The translations under genes and the position numbers were made by a program. A DNA stretch of 64,000 bases, taken from positions 103,351-167,350 of the forward strand of contig NZ_MSGO01000036.1 in the NCBI RefSeq assembly GCF_001929375.1, read 5' to 3'. Shown one piece after another: positions 1 to 7,881 of this stretch. Under the pieces are notes generated by a model that made no database searches, had not been told where the DNA came from, and worked only from the letters and a program-made list of their open reading frames with translations. This stretch comes from Actinomyces oris (GTDB taxonomy: Bacteria > Actinomycetota > Actinomycetes > Actinomycetales > Actinomycetaceae). Position 1 is the first letter of the stretch. Every line of letters starts with the position of its first letter.

Positions 1-307
1 GGAGCTCGGTGGGGGCCACGGCGGTGGCGGTGGTGGAGCGCGGGCCCGGGTCGAACAGGGTCAGCTCGCCGACGATCTCGCCGGGGCCGAGCACCGCGAG
101 CAGGTTCTCGCGGCCGTCGGCACTGGCGTGGCCGAGCTTCACCTTCCCGGAGAGGAGAATGTAGAGGCGGTCGCCTGAGTCTCCCTCGTTGAAGAGGGTC
201 TCGCCACGGCGCAGAGTCGTCTGCGTCATCATGGCGCGCAGTTCCTCCTGCTCCTCCGGGCTCAGGCCCTCGAAGAGCGGGATCCTGGAGATAATGCTGT
301 CTTCCAC
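1..307 (-). CDS. Crp/Fnr-family transcriptional regulator (partial, C-terminus outside window)
   Basis: The visible 102 residues are the N-terminal cyclic-nucleotide-binding beta-roll of a Crp/Fnr protein: PLFEGLSPEEQEEL, then RRGETLFNEGDSGDRLYILLSGKVKL and GEIVGELTLFDPGPRSTTATA, which contains the phosphate-binding-cassette region. The helix-turn-helix part lies beyond base 1. The GTG start at 307 is preceded by an AGGAGG ribosome binding site. It is divergent from nth, the arrangement seen for crp and nth in mycobacteria and other actinobacteria, so it is probably the GlxR/Crp-type global regulator. Ligand and regulon cannot be read from this fragment. Confidence 0.93.
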   Translation of the reverse strand, partial: MEDSIISRIPLFEGLSPEEQEELRAMMTQTTLRRGETLFNEGDSGDRLYILLSGKVKLGHASADGRENLLAVLGPGEIVGELTLFDPGPRSTTATAVAPTEL

Positions 308-378
308 GGAGATCCTCCTGGTGGTTAGGGGGCTGGCATCCCGCATGCGGGAGCCCTCGGGTCTATCCTGCCACGGCT

Positions 379-394
379 TGTGACCTGTGGCACG
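379..394. promoter_or_regulatory. Candidate Crp-type operator in the crp-nth intergenic region
   Basis: TGTGACCTGTGGCACG has an exact TGTGA left half and a partial right half (GCACG against TCACA) at the 6-nt spacing of Crp/GlxR sites. It lies about 70 bp upstream of the Crp-type gene, so autoregulation is plausible. The rest of the 308-616 gap holds a CCCGCATGCGGG palindrome (340-351) and no other gene I can support. Confidence 0.35.
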
Positions 395-616
395 CCGTCG
401 AGCATTGTAGCCTCCGTGTGTTGCAGGTCAAAGGGAAGTGAGCAAAATCGAGTGCGTCGTGTGACACGGTCCCATCCGTGAGGTTGCGGGTCGGCGGCGG
501 GATCGACTGCAATGGCGGTCTGCGGAGGAGGGCCCGCTCTGAGCCGGGCCGAGGCCCGGAGGAGGGCTGCGGCGGCGCTGGGGGTGCTGTCGACGAGATC
601 GCGGAGAGAGGACACA

Positions 617-1285
617 GTGCGCAGAGCAGAGAGCAGTGAGGCGACGGCCCCCGAGGCGGCCCGGCGCGCGGGCGCCGTCGACGACGAGCTCATGGCCCTC
701 TACCCCGACGCCGCCTGCGCCCTCGACCACGACGGCCCCTTCCAGCTGCTCGTGGCCACCGTCCTGTCGGCCCAGACTACTGACGCTCGCGTCAACACGG
801 TCACCCCCGAGCTCTTCGAGCGCTACCCCGACGCCGCCTCCCTGGGGGCCGCCCGGCGCGAGGACCTGGAAGCGATCCTGCGACCCCTGGGCTTCCAGCG
901 GGCCAAGGCCGGCCACCTGCTCGGCATCGGGCAGACGCTCACCGAGCGCTTCGAGGGGCGGGTGCCGCGCAGCCGCGAGGAGCTCGTGGCCCTGCCGGGC
1001 GTGGGGCGCAAGACCGCCAACGTGGTGCTCGGCAACGCCTTCGGGCAGCCCGCCATCACCGTGGACACCCACGTCGGGAGGCTCTCACGCCGCCTGGGGT
1101 GGACGACGTCGAAGGACCCGCTGCGCGTGGAGAAGGACATCGCGGCCCTGTGGGAGCCGTGGCGCTGGACCGACGGCTGCCACCGGCTCATCGAGCACGG
1201 GCGCCGGGTGTGCTCGGCCCGCTCGCCCCGCTGCGGCGAGTGCGCGCTGCTCGAGGCCGGGCTGTGCCCGCAGGTGGGGCTCTGA
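617..1285 (+). CDS. nth: Endonuclease III (DNA glycosylase/AP lyase)
   Basis: Base-excision repair enzyme that removes oxidised pyrimidines and nicks the abasic site. The helix-hairpin-helix motif LPGVGRKTANVV begins near residue 126; Lys132 is the catalytic lysine and Asp150 (in VDTHVGR) the conserved aspartate. Four C-terminal cysteines (CSARSPRCGECALLEAGLC) form the [4Fe-4S] site, but with spacing 6-2-7 instead of the usual 6-2-5. I chose GTG at 617 because GGAGAGAGG precedes it and the 222-residue product fits the family; an in-frame ATG at 512 would give 257 residues with an unconserved N-terminus. Divergent from the Crp-type regulator. Confidence 0.93.
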   Translation: MRRAESSEATAPEAARRAGAVDDELMALYPDAACALDHDGPFQLLVATVLSAQTTDARVNTVTPELFERYPDAASLGAARREDLEAILRPLGFQRAKAGHLLGIGQTLTERFEGRVPRSREELVALPGVGRKTANVVLGNAFGQPAITVDTHVGRLSRRLGWTTSKDPLRVEKDIAALWEPWRWTDGCHRLIEHGRRVCSARSPRCGECALLEAGLCPQVGL

Positions 1286-1321
1286 GGGCGGAGCCTGTGC
1301 GGGCCGACGCCGAGCCGACGC

Positions 1322-1388
1322 CGAGCCGGGCATTTTTCGCGTAGCCCTACAGAAAAACGGTAGGGCTACGCGAAAAATGCCCGGCTCG
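1322..1388. terminator. Bidirectional terminator, 29-bp perfect stem
   Basis: Arms 1322-1350 and 1360-1388 are exact reverse complements around a 9-nt loop. Each arm carries a T/A run (CATTTTTCG / CGAAAAATG). It lies between the convergent ends of nth and the alpha/beta hydrolase, so it probably stops transcription from both sides. The stem is much longer than an intrinsic terminator needs. Confidence 0.8.
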
Positions 1389-1393
1389 CGGCC

Positions 1394-2302
1394 TCAGGCG
1401 GTGGTGGGCGGGGCGACGTCGGCCAGGAAGGGCAGCAGGGCCCGGACGAACCCGGCCGGGGTCTCCTCCTGAGGGAAGTGGCCGGAGCGGTGGACCGTCA
1501 CCTGACGCAGGTTGCCGGCCACGCGGTGGGTGTCGCGCGCGTACGCCTGAGCGGGCTGGACCGGGTCGAGCTCGCCCTGGACCGACAGGACGGGCACCGT
1601 CACCGGCTTGTCCAGGGCCGCCGTCTCCGCCCGGGACAGCACGAGGTTGCGCAGCGGCTCCAGGGCGCTGCGGGCGGCGCCGGGTCGCGACAGGAGGTCG
1701 GCGTAGTAGGGGGCCTCCTCGGCCACCGCCTCGCGTGTGTGCGGCCCGGCCCAGGAGCGCAGCAGGCCCTCCAGGGCGCTGCGGCTGCGCAGGCGGCGCT
1801 CGGCCAGGCCGGGGATCTGCAGACTCGCGTACTGCAGCGCCGGCCCGGACAGCGCCCGGGCCCGCAGCGAGCGCAGCGCGAGCGGGTGGGGAGCGCCGAC
1901 CGGGACGATCGCCGTCGTCAGCTCCGGGGCCAGGTGCGGCAGCGCCCAAGCGATCTGGCCGCCGAGCCCCGCGCCCACGACCACGGCCCGTTCGTGCCCC
2001 AGGGACCGGACCACGGCGGCCAGGTCCTGGGCGAGCGTCACCAGGTCATAGCCCGACGGCGGCCGGTCCGAGCCGCCGAAGCCGCGCAGGTCGAGGGCCG
2101 CCACGCGGTGCCCGGCCTGCGCCAGGGCGGGGATGACGTGGCGCCAGGTCCACCAGCACTCGGGGAAGCCGTGCACCAGGAGGGTCAGGGGGCCTGCTCC
2201 GGCCGGGGCCTCGGGGCCCGCCAGCGCGACATGGAAACGGGTGCCGCGGGCGGTGAGGTTGCGGTGGGTCCAGGGGCCGGGGCGATTGACGTCAACAGGC
2301 AC
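1394..2302 (-). CDS. Alpha/beta hydrolase, epoxide-hydrolase-like, nucleophile missing
   Basis: 302-residue alpha/beta-hydrolase fold. The oxyanion motif HGFPE is at 44-48, the second strand DLRGFGGSDRP near 71-81, and a C-terminal SGHFPQEETP supplies the usual histidine. At the nucleophile elbow, where epoxide hydrolases have GHDWGG and esterases GxSxG, the sequence is GAGLGG (110-115), so glycine 112 occupies the nucleophile position. Its place beside nth and crp matches the EphE-type gene of mycobacteria. The GTG start has TAGGCT exactly 6 nt upstream, suggesting a leaderless message. Catalysis by the classical mechanism looks impossible; a non-catalytic or altered role is inferred. Confidence 0.8.
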   Translation of the reverse strand: MPVDVNRPGPWTHRNLTARGTRFHVALAGPEAPAGAGPLTLLVHGFPECWWTWRHVIPALAQAGHRVAALDLRGFGGSDRPPSGYDLVTLAQDLAAVVRSLGHERAVVVGAGLGGQIAWALPHLAPELTTAIVPVGAPHPLALRSLRARALSGPALQYASLQIPGLAERRLRSRSALEGLLRSWAGPHTREAVAEEAPYYADLLSRPGAARSALEPLRNLVLSRAETAALDKPVTVPVLSVQGELDPVQPAQAYARDTHRVAGNLRQVTVHRSGHFPQEETPAGFVRALLPFLADVAPPTTA

Positions 2303-2720
2303 GCCCGCAGCCTACTGGCCAGCGCCCTGTACCGGCGACGGGGTACCCGGCACCGTCCGCGGAGCAATGCCTGCGTCGGCTCGACCTGCCCCGGCGGCGC
2401 CCCGTCTCCGCCCTTCTCCCGTGCGTCCACGACACCGCCGGAGGCAGGGAATGTCCAAAATGGAGACAAAGGCCGCGACGAGGCGGAGGACAAGGAAAGA
2501 GAACCGCATGATTCCGCGGTTCGGGTGACGGTGTGAGCGCCTGGATATCCGCTTTGTCACCGATATGGACATGCAGCGGGACGAATCGGCTCCCGGAGCC
2601 ATGCCCGAGCCGGCGGTCGGACTCGATGTTGACACTGGTCGCGGATTGAGGGGTAGGGGCAGCCCAGCAGGGAGGTCGTCAGCGGGCGTTGGTGGAGGTG
2701 TCGTTGGTGGAGGGGCAGGG
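2303..2720. other. Intergenic region, no supported gene
   Basis: This 418-bp gap separates the hydrolase start from the azlD stop. It contains a small hairpin at 2501-2522 (GAACCGC / GCGGTTC, 8-nt loop) that could terminate azlCD transcripts weakly. ORFs here lack start context and family resemblance. Confidence 0.5.
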
Positions 2721-3044
2721 TCAGCCCAGCAGGAGGCTGAGGGTCACGTACACGCCGGTGCCGCTGATGAGCGACAGCCCGATGGAGCGACGCCACAGGT
2801 GCAGGCCCGCCGTCGCCCCGATCCCGCCGGCGGCCGGCAGCCAGCTCGCCGGCGACAGGCTCACCCCGTTCAGCGTGTAGGCCACCAGGACGATCATGAC
2901 CCCCAGCGGCATCGCCCGGGACAGGAAGGCCAGCAGCGCACTGTCCTGGCGCCCGCGCAGCAGCGCGAAGGGCACGATCCGGCACACGAAGGTGATGGCG
3001 GCGACGACCACGACGGCGACCGCGATCTGCGGGTTGGTGAGCAT
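2721..3044 (-). CDS. azlD: AzlD-family branched-chain amino acid transport subunit
   Basis: 107 residues, almost entirely hydrophobic. It shows the AzlD pattern of an N-terminal helix (MLTNPQIAVAVVVVAAITFVCRIVPFALL), a short loop and further helices. With AzlC it is expected to form a membrane exporter for branched-chain amino acids and analogues. The start is ATG at 3044, sharing ATGA with the azlC stop, so translation is coupled; longer in-frame starts run inside azlC and were discarded. Confidence 0.88.
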   Translation of the reverse strand: MLTNPQIAVAVVVVAAITFVCRIVPFALLRGRQDSALLAFLSRAMPLGVMIVLVAYTLNGVSLSPASWLPAAGGIGATAGLHLWRRSIGLSLISGTGVYVTLSLLLG

Positions 3045-3835
3045 CAGCTGTCCCTCCGCCCCGGCTCCGGCGCGCTCGCCCCGGGGCGGCGGCCGCGCCA
3101 GGCGTACAGTCCCGCGAGACCGACGGCGAGGATCACCAGCGCGGTCAGCAGCGCCGCCGAACCACCGATCGCCAGGCCGATCCCGCCGGCCACCAGCCCC
3201 ACGCACAGCACCCCGATATCGGGGTGATTGCGCCAGTTCTCAATGGCCAGGACCACGAACAGGGACGTGAGCACGAAGCCGAGCAGCTCAATGCGCTCAC
3301 CCACCGCGGAGGCCAGTGCCGTCCCGGCCAGCGCCCCGACGGTCGTGCCCGACACCCAGGAGGCGTGGCTGATCGCCTCCACACCCACCAGGTAGCGCCC
3401 GCTCATGGCCCGCCGGTCGCGCGCCGCCAGCAGCGCGTAGACCTCGTCGGTGATCGCGTGGACGGCGTAGAGGCGCGTGAGCGCCCTGCCCCGCACCCGC
3501 TCCAGGGGGAAGCCCAGCCCGTAGAAGACGTGCCGACCCGAGACGAAACCGGTGGACAGGGCGATGGTCGCCAGCGGCTCGCCGCCACCGGCCAGCGGCA
3601 CCAGCAGCATCTGCATGGTCCCGGAGTAGATGACCAGGCTCCACAGCGGTGCCCACCACCAGGCCAGGCCCTCGGCGACCAGCAGCATCCCGGCCGCCAG
3701 CCCCAGCGTCACGTATCCGACGACGATCGGTACCGCGTCACGGGCCGCATCGGCGAGGGTCTGCATCCGCCGAACCGACGGCGCTCCCGTCCCTTCCGTC
3801 TCGGCGGACGGCGGGACGGCGTCGGGCTCAGTCAC
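3044..3835 (-). CDS. azlC: AzlC-family branched-chain amino acid transport permease
   Basis: 263 residues. After a polar 25-residue N-terminus comes the AzlC core: DAVPIVVGYVTLGLAAGML, SLVIYSGTMQMLLVPL, STGFVSGRHVFYGLGF and AVHAITDEVYALLA, then several further helices. This is the large subunit of the AzlCD exporter. The GTG start at 3835 lies 8 nt inside the preceding large ORF and the stop overlaps azlD, so the three reading frames are probably one transcript. The coupling to the upstream 971-residue protein is an unusual partner for azlC. Confidence 0.9.
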   Translation of the reverse strand: MTEPDAVPPSAETEGTGAPSVRRMQTLADAARDAVPIVVGYVTLGLAAGMLLVAEGLAWWWAPLWSLVIYSGTMQMLLVPLAGGGEPLATIALSTGFVSGRHVFYGLGFPLERVRGRALTRLYAVHAITDEVYALLAARDRRAMSGRYLVGVEAISHASWVSGTTVGALAGTALASAVGERIELLGFVLTSLFVVLAIENWRNHPDIGVLCVGLVAGGIGLAIGGSAALLTALVILAVGLAGLYAWRGRRPGASAPEPGRRDS

Positions 3836-6743
3836 GAGGGCCGCGGCCGCCGTCCCGCTTGCGCTGCCCGGACCGGCGAGCCAGGTGGGCGACGACGGCG
3901 ACCATGATCGTGAGCACGCCCATGAGGATGAAGCGGCCCGAGAGGCCGTCGTCCATGACGTAGGTGGACAGGGCCTTCCCCAGGTCGGAGTGGGCCTGGA
4001 GCCGTTCGACCGTGGGCCCGAGGACCGACTTGGTGACTCCCGGCATGAGGATGAAGGGCAGCCCGATGACCATGCTGATGGCGCCGACGACGAAGGCCCC
4101 CAGCGAGGAGCGCGAGATCATGAACAGGGCGGTGGCGCAGGCCGCGGTCCCGCCCAGGATCTCCAACGCCCCCATCGGGGAGGCGGCCGAGGGCCAGGCC
4201 GAGGGGTTGCCGCCGGTCAGGGTGGCGGCGCCGTCGTGCACGAGGAACCAGGCCACCGGGAACAGGACGATGGCGACGAGCACCCCGGCCCAGTGAGTCT
4301 CGACGCGCGAGCTCGGGGCGCTCAGCGCGCTGGCGCCCTTGAGGAGAATGGCGTCGTCGTCCTCGTCGGCACCGGTCATGGCCATGGCGGCCTGCCGGGC
4401 ACGCGAGCGGCCGCGCTCCTCCGGGTCGTCGCTCTGAACGGCGTCGGCGCTCGCGGACAGACCCCGGGCGGCGGGGGCGGCTGCGAACCAGTCGGGCGTC
4501 TGCTGCGGGGAGGGGGCCGACGGCGAGGCTGCCGGTGCTTGGCGGTAGTCCCGGGCGCCCGTGGAGGCGGGGGCCGCCTGGGTTGACGGGGTCGACGGTG
4601 CCCACTCGGAGTGCGGCGTCGACCCCGCCGGAGCGGGGAGCGGCGTGCTGGCGGGTGCCTCGGGGCGGTCACCGGAGAGCTCGATGTACGGGGAGGAGAG
4701 GGCTTGGGGCGCCGACTCGGTGGAACGCGCCGAGGAGGCGCTGGCGGCGGAGCCCGTCCGGGCCAGCTGGGCCGCGGGGGTCGCCGGCCAGAACGGGGCC
4801 GAGGGGCGGTTGTCCGCGGCCGCGCTCACCGGCGCCTCCGGCTCGGCCGGTGACGTCGACGCGGTCACCGATGGCCCCGAGTCCGCTGACGGGGCGGCCG
4901 GTGTCGTCGTGGCCGCCGACGGCGCGGAGGGGACCACGAAGGCCGTCGCCGAGACGGCGGGGGCCTTGACGGGCGCGAAACCGTCATCGGTGTCATCGAC
5001 GTCCTCAACGTCATCGACGTCGGTTGCATCGGCCGTGTCGGCAGGCGTCTGGGAGCTGGAGGCCGGCGGAACCGGCGTCCAGGCCCGAGCGGCGGGGGCT
5101 GAGGAGGCTGGCGTCGAGGCGGTTGCCGACTGCGCAGCCTCCTCGGCATCGTCCTCGAGCTCGCCGTCGAAGTCGTCGAAGCCGTCGAAGTCGTCGAAGC
5201 CGTCGGTGTCGTCGAAGCCGTCGGTGTCGTTGTTGTCGGTGTCGTCCATGCCGACGGCGGCATCCGTGGTGCCGGTCGCGGTGGAGGGGGTCTGCGGGGT
5301 GGTGCCCGTGACCTCGTTCGAGGCTCGGGCCGCGCCGGTGGCCACCGAGACGGGCACGGCCCTCACGGCAGGGGAACCGGTCACGGGGGTGAGGTCGTCC
5401 CCCGCCTCAGGGGTGAGGTCGTCCCCCGCCTCAGGGGCGTCGAGGTCATCGGCTCCGGAGGGCTCCTCCGGCTGGGACGAGTCCTCGAAGTCATCGAACT
5501 CTTCAAGGTCTTCAAGGTCTTCGAAGTCCTCGAAGTCCTCAGCCTCGATGAGGCTCTGCGGCGCCGCAGGGTCCTCGGCGGTGTCCGCCACGGGCGCGCG
5601 TCCCTGAGTGCCCGCGGCCGCTGCTGACGCAGGCACCGCGGCGGCCGCTGTGGTCGGCCGGTTGACTGGCCAATCGTTCGGTGCGCCGGCCGACTGACGG
5701 GTGGGCTCGGTGCTCACTGCCGGGGCCTCGTCCTCGTCGTCCACCGCGGCGGGCGAGGGCGCCTCCGGGGCGGGGCCGGCGGAGCTGCTGAGGGCCGCAA
5801 ACGTGCTGGCTGTGCTGTTGGCGGTAGCTGCGGTGGCCGCTGGAGCCGTCGTGGCTGTGGTGGCCGAGTCCTGAGGCTCCCCGGGCCGGGTGGGTTCAGG
5901 AGCCGTGGGCGTTGTGGCCTGGGCGGTGCCGGCCTCAACAGTCTCAGCACGGGCTTCCGAGGTGCCGGCGACCTCGGGGGATGCCGTCTCGGCCGTGGCC
6001 TCGGTGGCGACCGGTGCCGGCTCCTCCTCGACCTCACCGGGCTCCGACGACGGTGGAATCGACGGCGGCATGCCATTGGCAGCAGCGGTCCCGACGGCCG
6101 TCTCCACGACTGCGTCGTCGGCGGCGGGACGCAGCGGGGTCTGGGCAGGGCGGTCGGCCGGGAGGACGCCGCCGTGAAGGTCCTGGTGCACCAAGGACGT
6201 CGGCTCCTCGGAAGGAGTGCCGGCGTCCTCAGCCGCTTCATCGGCTGTGTCCGTGGCTGTGCCGGCGGCCACCCGGGCGGTGCTGGCGGCAGCCTTGGCG
6301 GCGGTCTTGACGGTTTCGACGGCCTGGGCGGCCCGGCTCGCGGCGGCGTCGGGGAAGGTCCCCTGTTCGCGGAGGTTCAAGGTGTCGATCTCGTCGTCAG
6401 CGGCCGGGTCCTGCTCGCCGGCCCCGTCACGGGCTGCGTCATCGGCCGTCTCGGCCTCATCGGCGTCGGCGGCACTGACCGGAGCGGCCTCGCGGTCCTG
6501 GGCCACCGGCGCCTGAGGCGCGGGGGAGGCGGCCGGGGAGACCTGGGAGACCCTGCCGGCGAGGCTCGCGAGGGAGGCCGGAACGAGGGCCTCATCGGCC
6601 AGGTTGACCGTCACCTCTCCCGAACGGGGGTCCGTGGCCAGTGCCCGTGCGGTGGGCGTCGACGCCGCCTCCGAGGACGGGGCGACGTCGTCGGAGGCGG
6701 CGGGTGCCTGCGGTGCAGTGCGGTCTGTGTTGTCGGTGCTCAC
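3828..6743 (-). CDS. Large acidic Ala/Pro/Thr/Glu-rich protein with C-terminal 4-TM unit, function unknown
   Basis: I do not recognise this 971-residue protein. Residues 1 to about 800 are low-complexity and strongly acidic, with runs such as DFEDFEDLEDLEEFDDFED and DDTDGFDDTDGFDDFDG, and a duplicated DDLTPEAG encoded by a 24-bp tandem repeat (5386-5433). The last 150 residues hold about four membrane segments around MISRSSLGAFVVGAISMVIG, ending in a basic tail. The same SRSSLGA-type unit occurs twice in the neighbouring 312-residue protein. The GTG start has AAGGAG 6 nt upstream. With no signal peptide, the disordered region is probably cytoplasmic; this is inferred. It may be phase-variable in length through the acidic repeats. 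Confidence 0.8.
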   Translation of the reverse strand: MSTDNTDRTAPQAPAASDDVAPSSEAASTPTARALATDPRSGEVTVNLADEALVPASLASLAGRVSQVSPAASPAPQAPVAQDREAAPVSAADADEAETADDAARDGAGEQDPAADDEIDTLNLREQGTFPDAAASRAAQAVETVKTAAKAAASTARVAAGTATDTADEAAEDAGTPSEEPTSLVHQDLHGGVLPADRPAQTPLRPAADDAVVETAVGTAAANGMPPSIPPSSEPGEVEEEPAPVATEATAETASPEVAGTSEARAETVEAGTAQATTPTAPEPTRPGEPQDSATTATTAPAATAATANSTASTFAALSSSAGPAPEAPSPAAVDDEDEAPAVSTEPTRQSAGAPNDWPVNRPTTAAAAVPASAAAAGTQGRAPVADTAEDPAAPQSLIEAEDFEDFEDLEDLEEFDDFEDSSQPEEPSGADDLDAPEAGDDLTPEAGDDLTPVTGSPAVRAVPVSVATGAARASNEVTGTTPQTPSTATGTTDAAVGMDDTDNNDTDGFDDTDGFDDFDGFDDFDGELEDDAEEAAQSATASTPASSAPAARAWTPVPPASSSQTPADTADATDVDDVEDVDDTDDGFAPVKAPAVSATAFVVPSAPSAATTTPAAPSADSGPSVTASTSPAEPEAPVSAAADNRPSAPFWPATPAAQLARTGSAASASSARSTESAPQALSSPYIELSGDRPEAPASTPLPAPAGSTPHSEWAPSTPSTQAAPASTGARDYRQAPAASPSAPSPQQTPDWFAAAPAARGLSASADAVQSDDPEERGRSRARQAAMAMTGADEDDDAILLKGASALSAPSSRVETHWAGVLVAIVLFPVAWFLVHDGAATLTGGNPSAWPSAASPMGALEILGGTAACATALFMISRSSLGAFVVGAISMVIGLPFILMPGVTKSVLGPTVERLQAHSDLGKALSTYVMDDGLSGRFILMGVLTIMVAVVAHLARRSGQRKRDGGRGPRD
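5386..5433. repeat. 24-bp tandem repeat, two copies, within the acidic protein gene
   Basis: The unit beginning GGGGTGAGGTCGTCCCCC occurs twice in perfect tandem with a 24-bp period. It encodes an in-frame eight-residue repeat, so slippage would change protein length without a frameshift. Confidence 0.8.
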
Positions 6744-6837
6744 GAGGTCTCCTTACGCATGCACACGGTAGTAGTAGGGGCGGGGATGCCGGAAGGGGGC
6801 CGGTCAACTCCGGGACACGGAGTCGGGCATGGGACCC

Positions 6838-7776
6838 TCAGACGCCGGAGCGCAACCTGGCCAGCGCGTTGGCACGGCCCTGCCGGCGAGCTACATGTGC
6901 TCCCCAGCCGATCGCCATGAGCTCGATGCCGATGGCGGCGAGCACGACGGCGTTCGGGCCGTTAGGCAGGAGCCTGGAGACCAGGCGGCCGCCAGGGATC
7001 ATATCGTTGCTGAGCGCGGGCACCGCGGCAAGAACGAGAACCGGTCCGATGACGCGCGCACCGAGGGTGGAGCGCGACGTCGAGGCGCCGGCCGCGGCCA
7101 GGGCCAGGAGGGAGACGAGGACGGCCGCCAGCAGCAACGGCCCGGTCTGGACGCCGGGGGCGACTGCTCGCAGGTAGGCGCGCGGCAGCAGGAAGGCCGC
7201 GAGCGCCAGGCCGGCGATGACCCAGGGCAGGGACAGGAGGTGGGCGCGTCGGCGCGAGGGGGGCGGTGTCGGAGTGGAGCCCACGGTCCGGTCGGCCTCG
7301 GTGAGGCGGAAGGCGGCGTGCCCCTGGGCGTGTCCGGCGCGGCGGGCCAGGCGCATCCCCCAGGAGCCGCCCAGCCACAGGCCCGCAAGGACGAGCATGA
7401 AACCGGTGCTGATGAGCTGCTTCAGCCAGGGCTCGGTCAAGGAGGCCGCGTGAATGGGGGCCAGGAAGACCATCGTCTGGGCGGTCAGCGCGGTCAGTCC
7501 GGTGGCGAGCGCGCCCAGTGAGGAGCGGCTGGCGAACAGCACGGCGGCGGCCGAGGAGAGCAGCAGGAGGGCGCCGAGCAGCAGGCCGGTGCGCAGTATC
7601 GAGGTCTGGTCGGCGGCCAGACCCAGGAGGACGGAAGCACTCAGGGCGAAGAGGACTCCGACGACGGCGGTGAGCACGTAGTCGGGGCGGCGGCTGCGCG
7701 GTGGCCGACCCGATGCGCCAGGGGTCGCAGGTGGCGGGCCGGAGCCCGGGGCGTGATGGGAGGGGGAGTCACTCAC
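6838..7776 (-). CDS. Multi-pass membrane protein with two 4-TM SRSSLGA-type units, function unknown
   Basis: 312 residues, not recognised as a named family. It consists of two related membrane units. The first has VLTAVVGVLFALSASVLLGL, a second helix, FASRSSLGALATGLTALTAQ, and a last helix ending in ARRAG. The second has WVIAGLALAAFLLPRAYL, a helix, STSRSTLGARVIGPVLVLAA, and a last helix ending in ARRQG. The start is GTG at 7776, with TAGACT 7 nt upstream (leaderless pattern); a longer frame to 8703 is antisense to the Fic-like gene. It lies 94 bp upstream of the acidic protein that carries a third copy of the unit. Confidence 0.78.
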   Translation of the reverse strand: MSDSPSHHAPGSGPPPATPGASGRPPRSRRPDYVLTAVVGVLFALSASVLLGLAADQTSILRTGLLLGALLLLSSAAAVLFASRSSLGALATGLTALTAQTMVFLAPIHAASLTEPWLKQLISTGFMLVLAGLWLGGSWGMRLARRAGHAQGHAAFRLTEADRTVGSTPTPPPSRRRAHLLSLPWVIAGLALAAFLLPRAYLRAVAPGVQTGPLLLAAVLVSLLALAAAGASTSRSTLGARVIGPVLVLAAVPALSNDMIPGGRLVSRLLPNGPNAVVLAAIGIELMAIGWGAHVARRQGRANALARLRSGV

Positions 7777-7881
7777 CTGATCGAGTCTAGGGGGTGCGCT
7801 CGCCTCGTGCTGGTTTCCTCGGGATGCGGGGCCAGGAGGCGCCTGTGGCTGCCGGTGACCGCGGTGTGCCACAGTGGGGGC

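Noticed and set aside
5150..5540. CRISPR-like short repeats
   Set aside because: The repeats are coding trinucleotide-based (TCGTCGAAG...) in the acidic protein, without regular spacers.
4561..5607. 348-residue Ser-rich plus-strand ORF
   Set aside because: Antisense of the acidic repeats in the 971-residue protein; Asp codons read as Ser/Ser-rich on the other strand.
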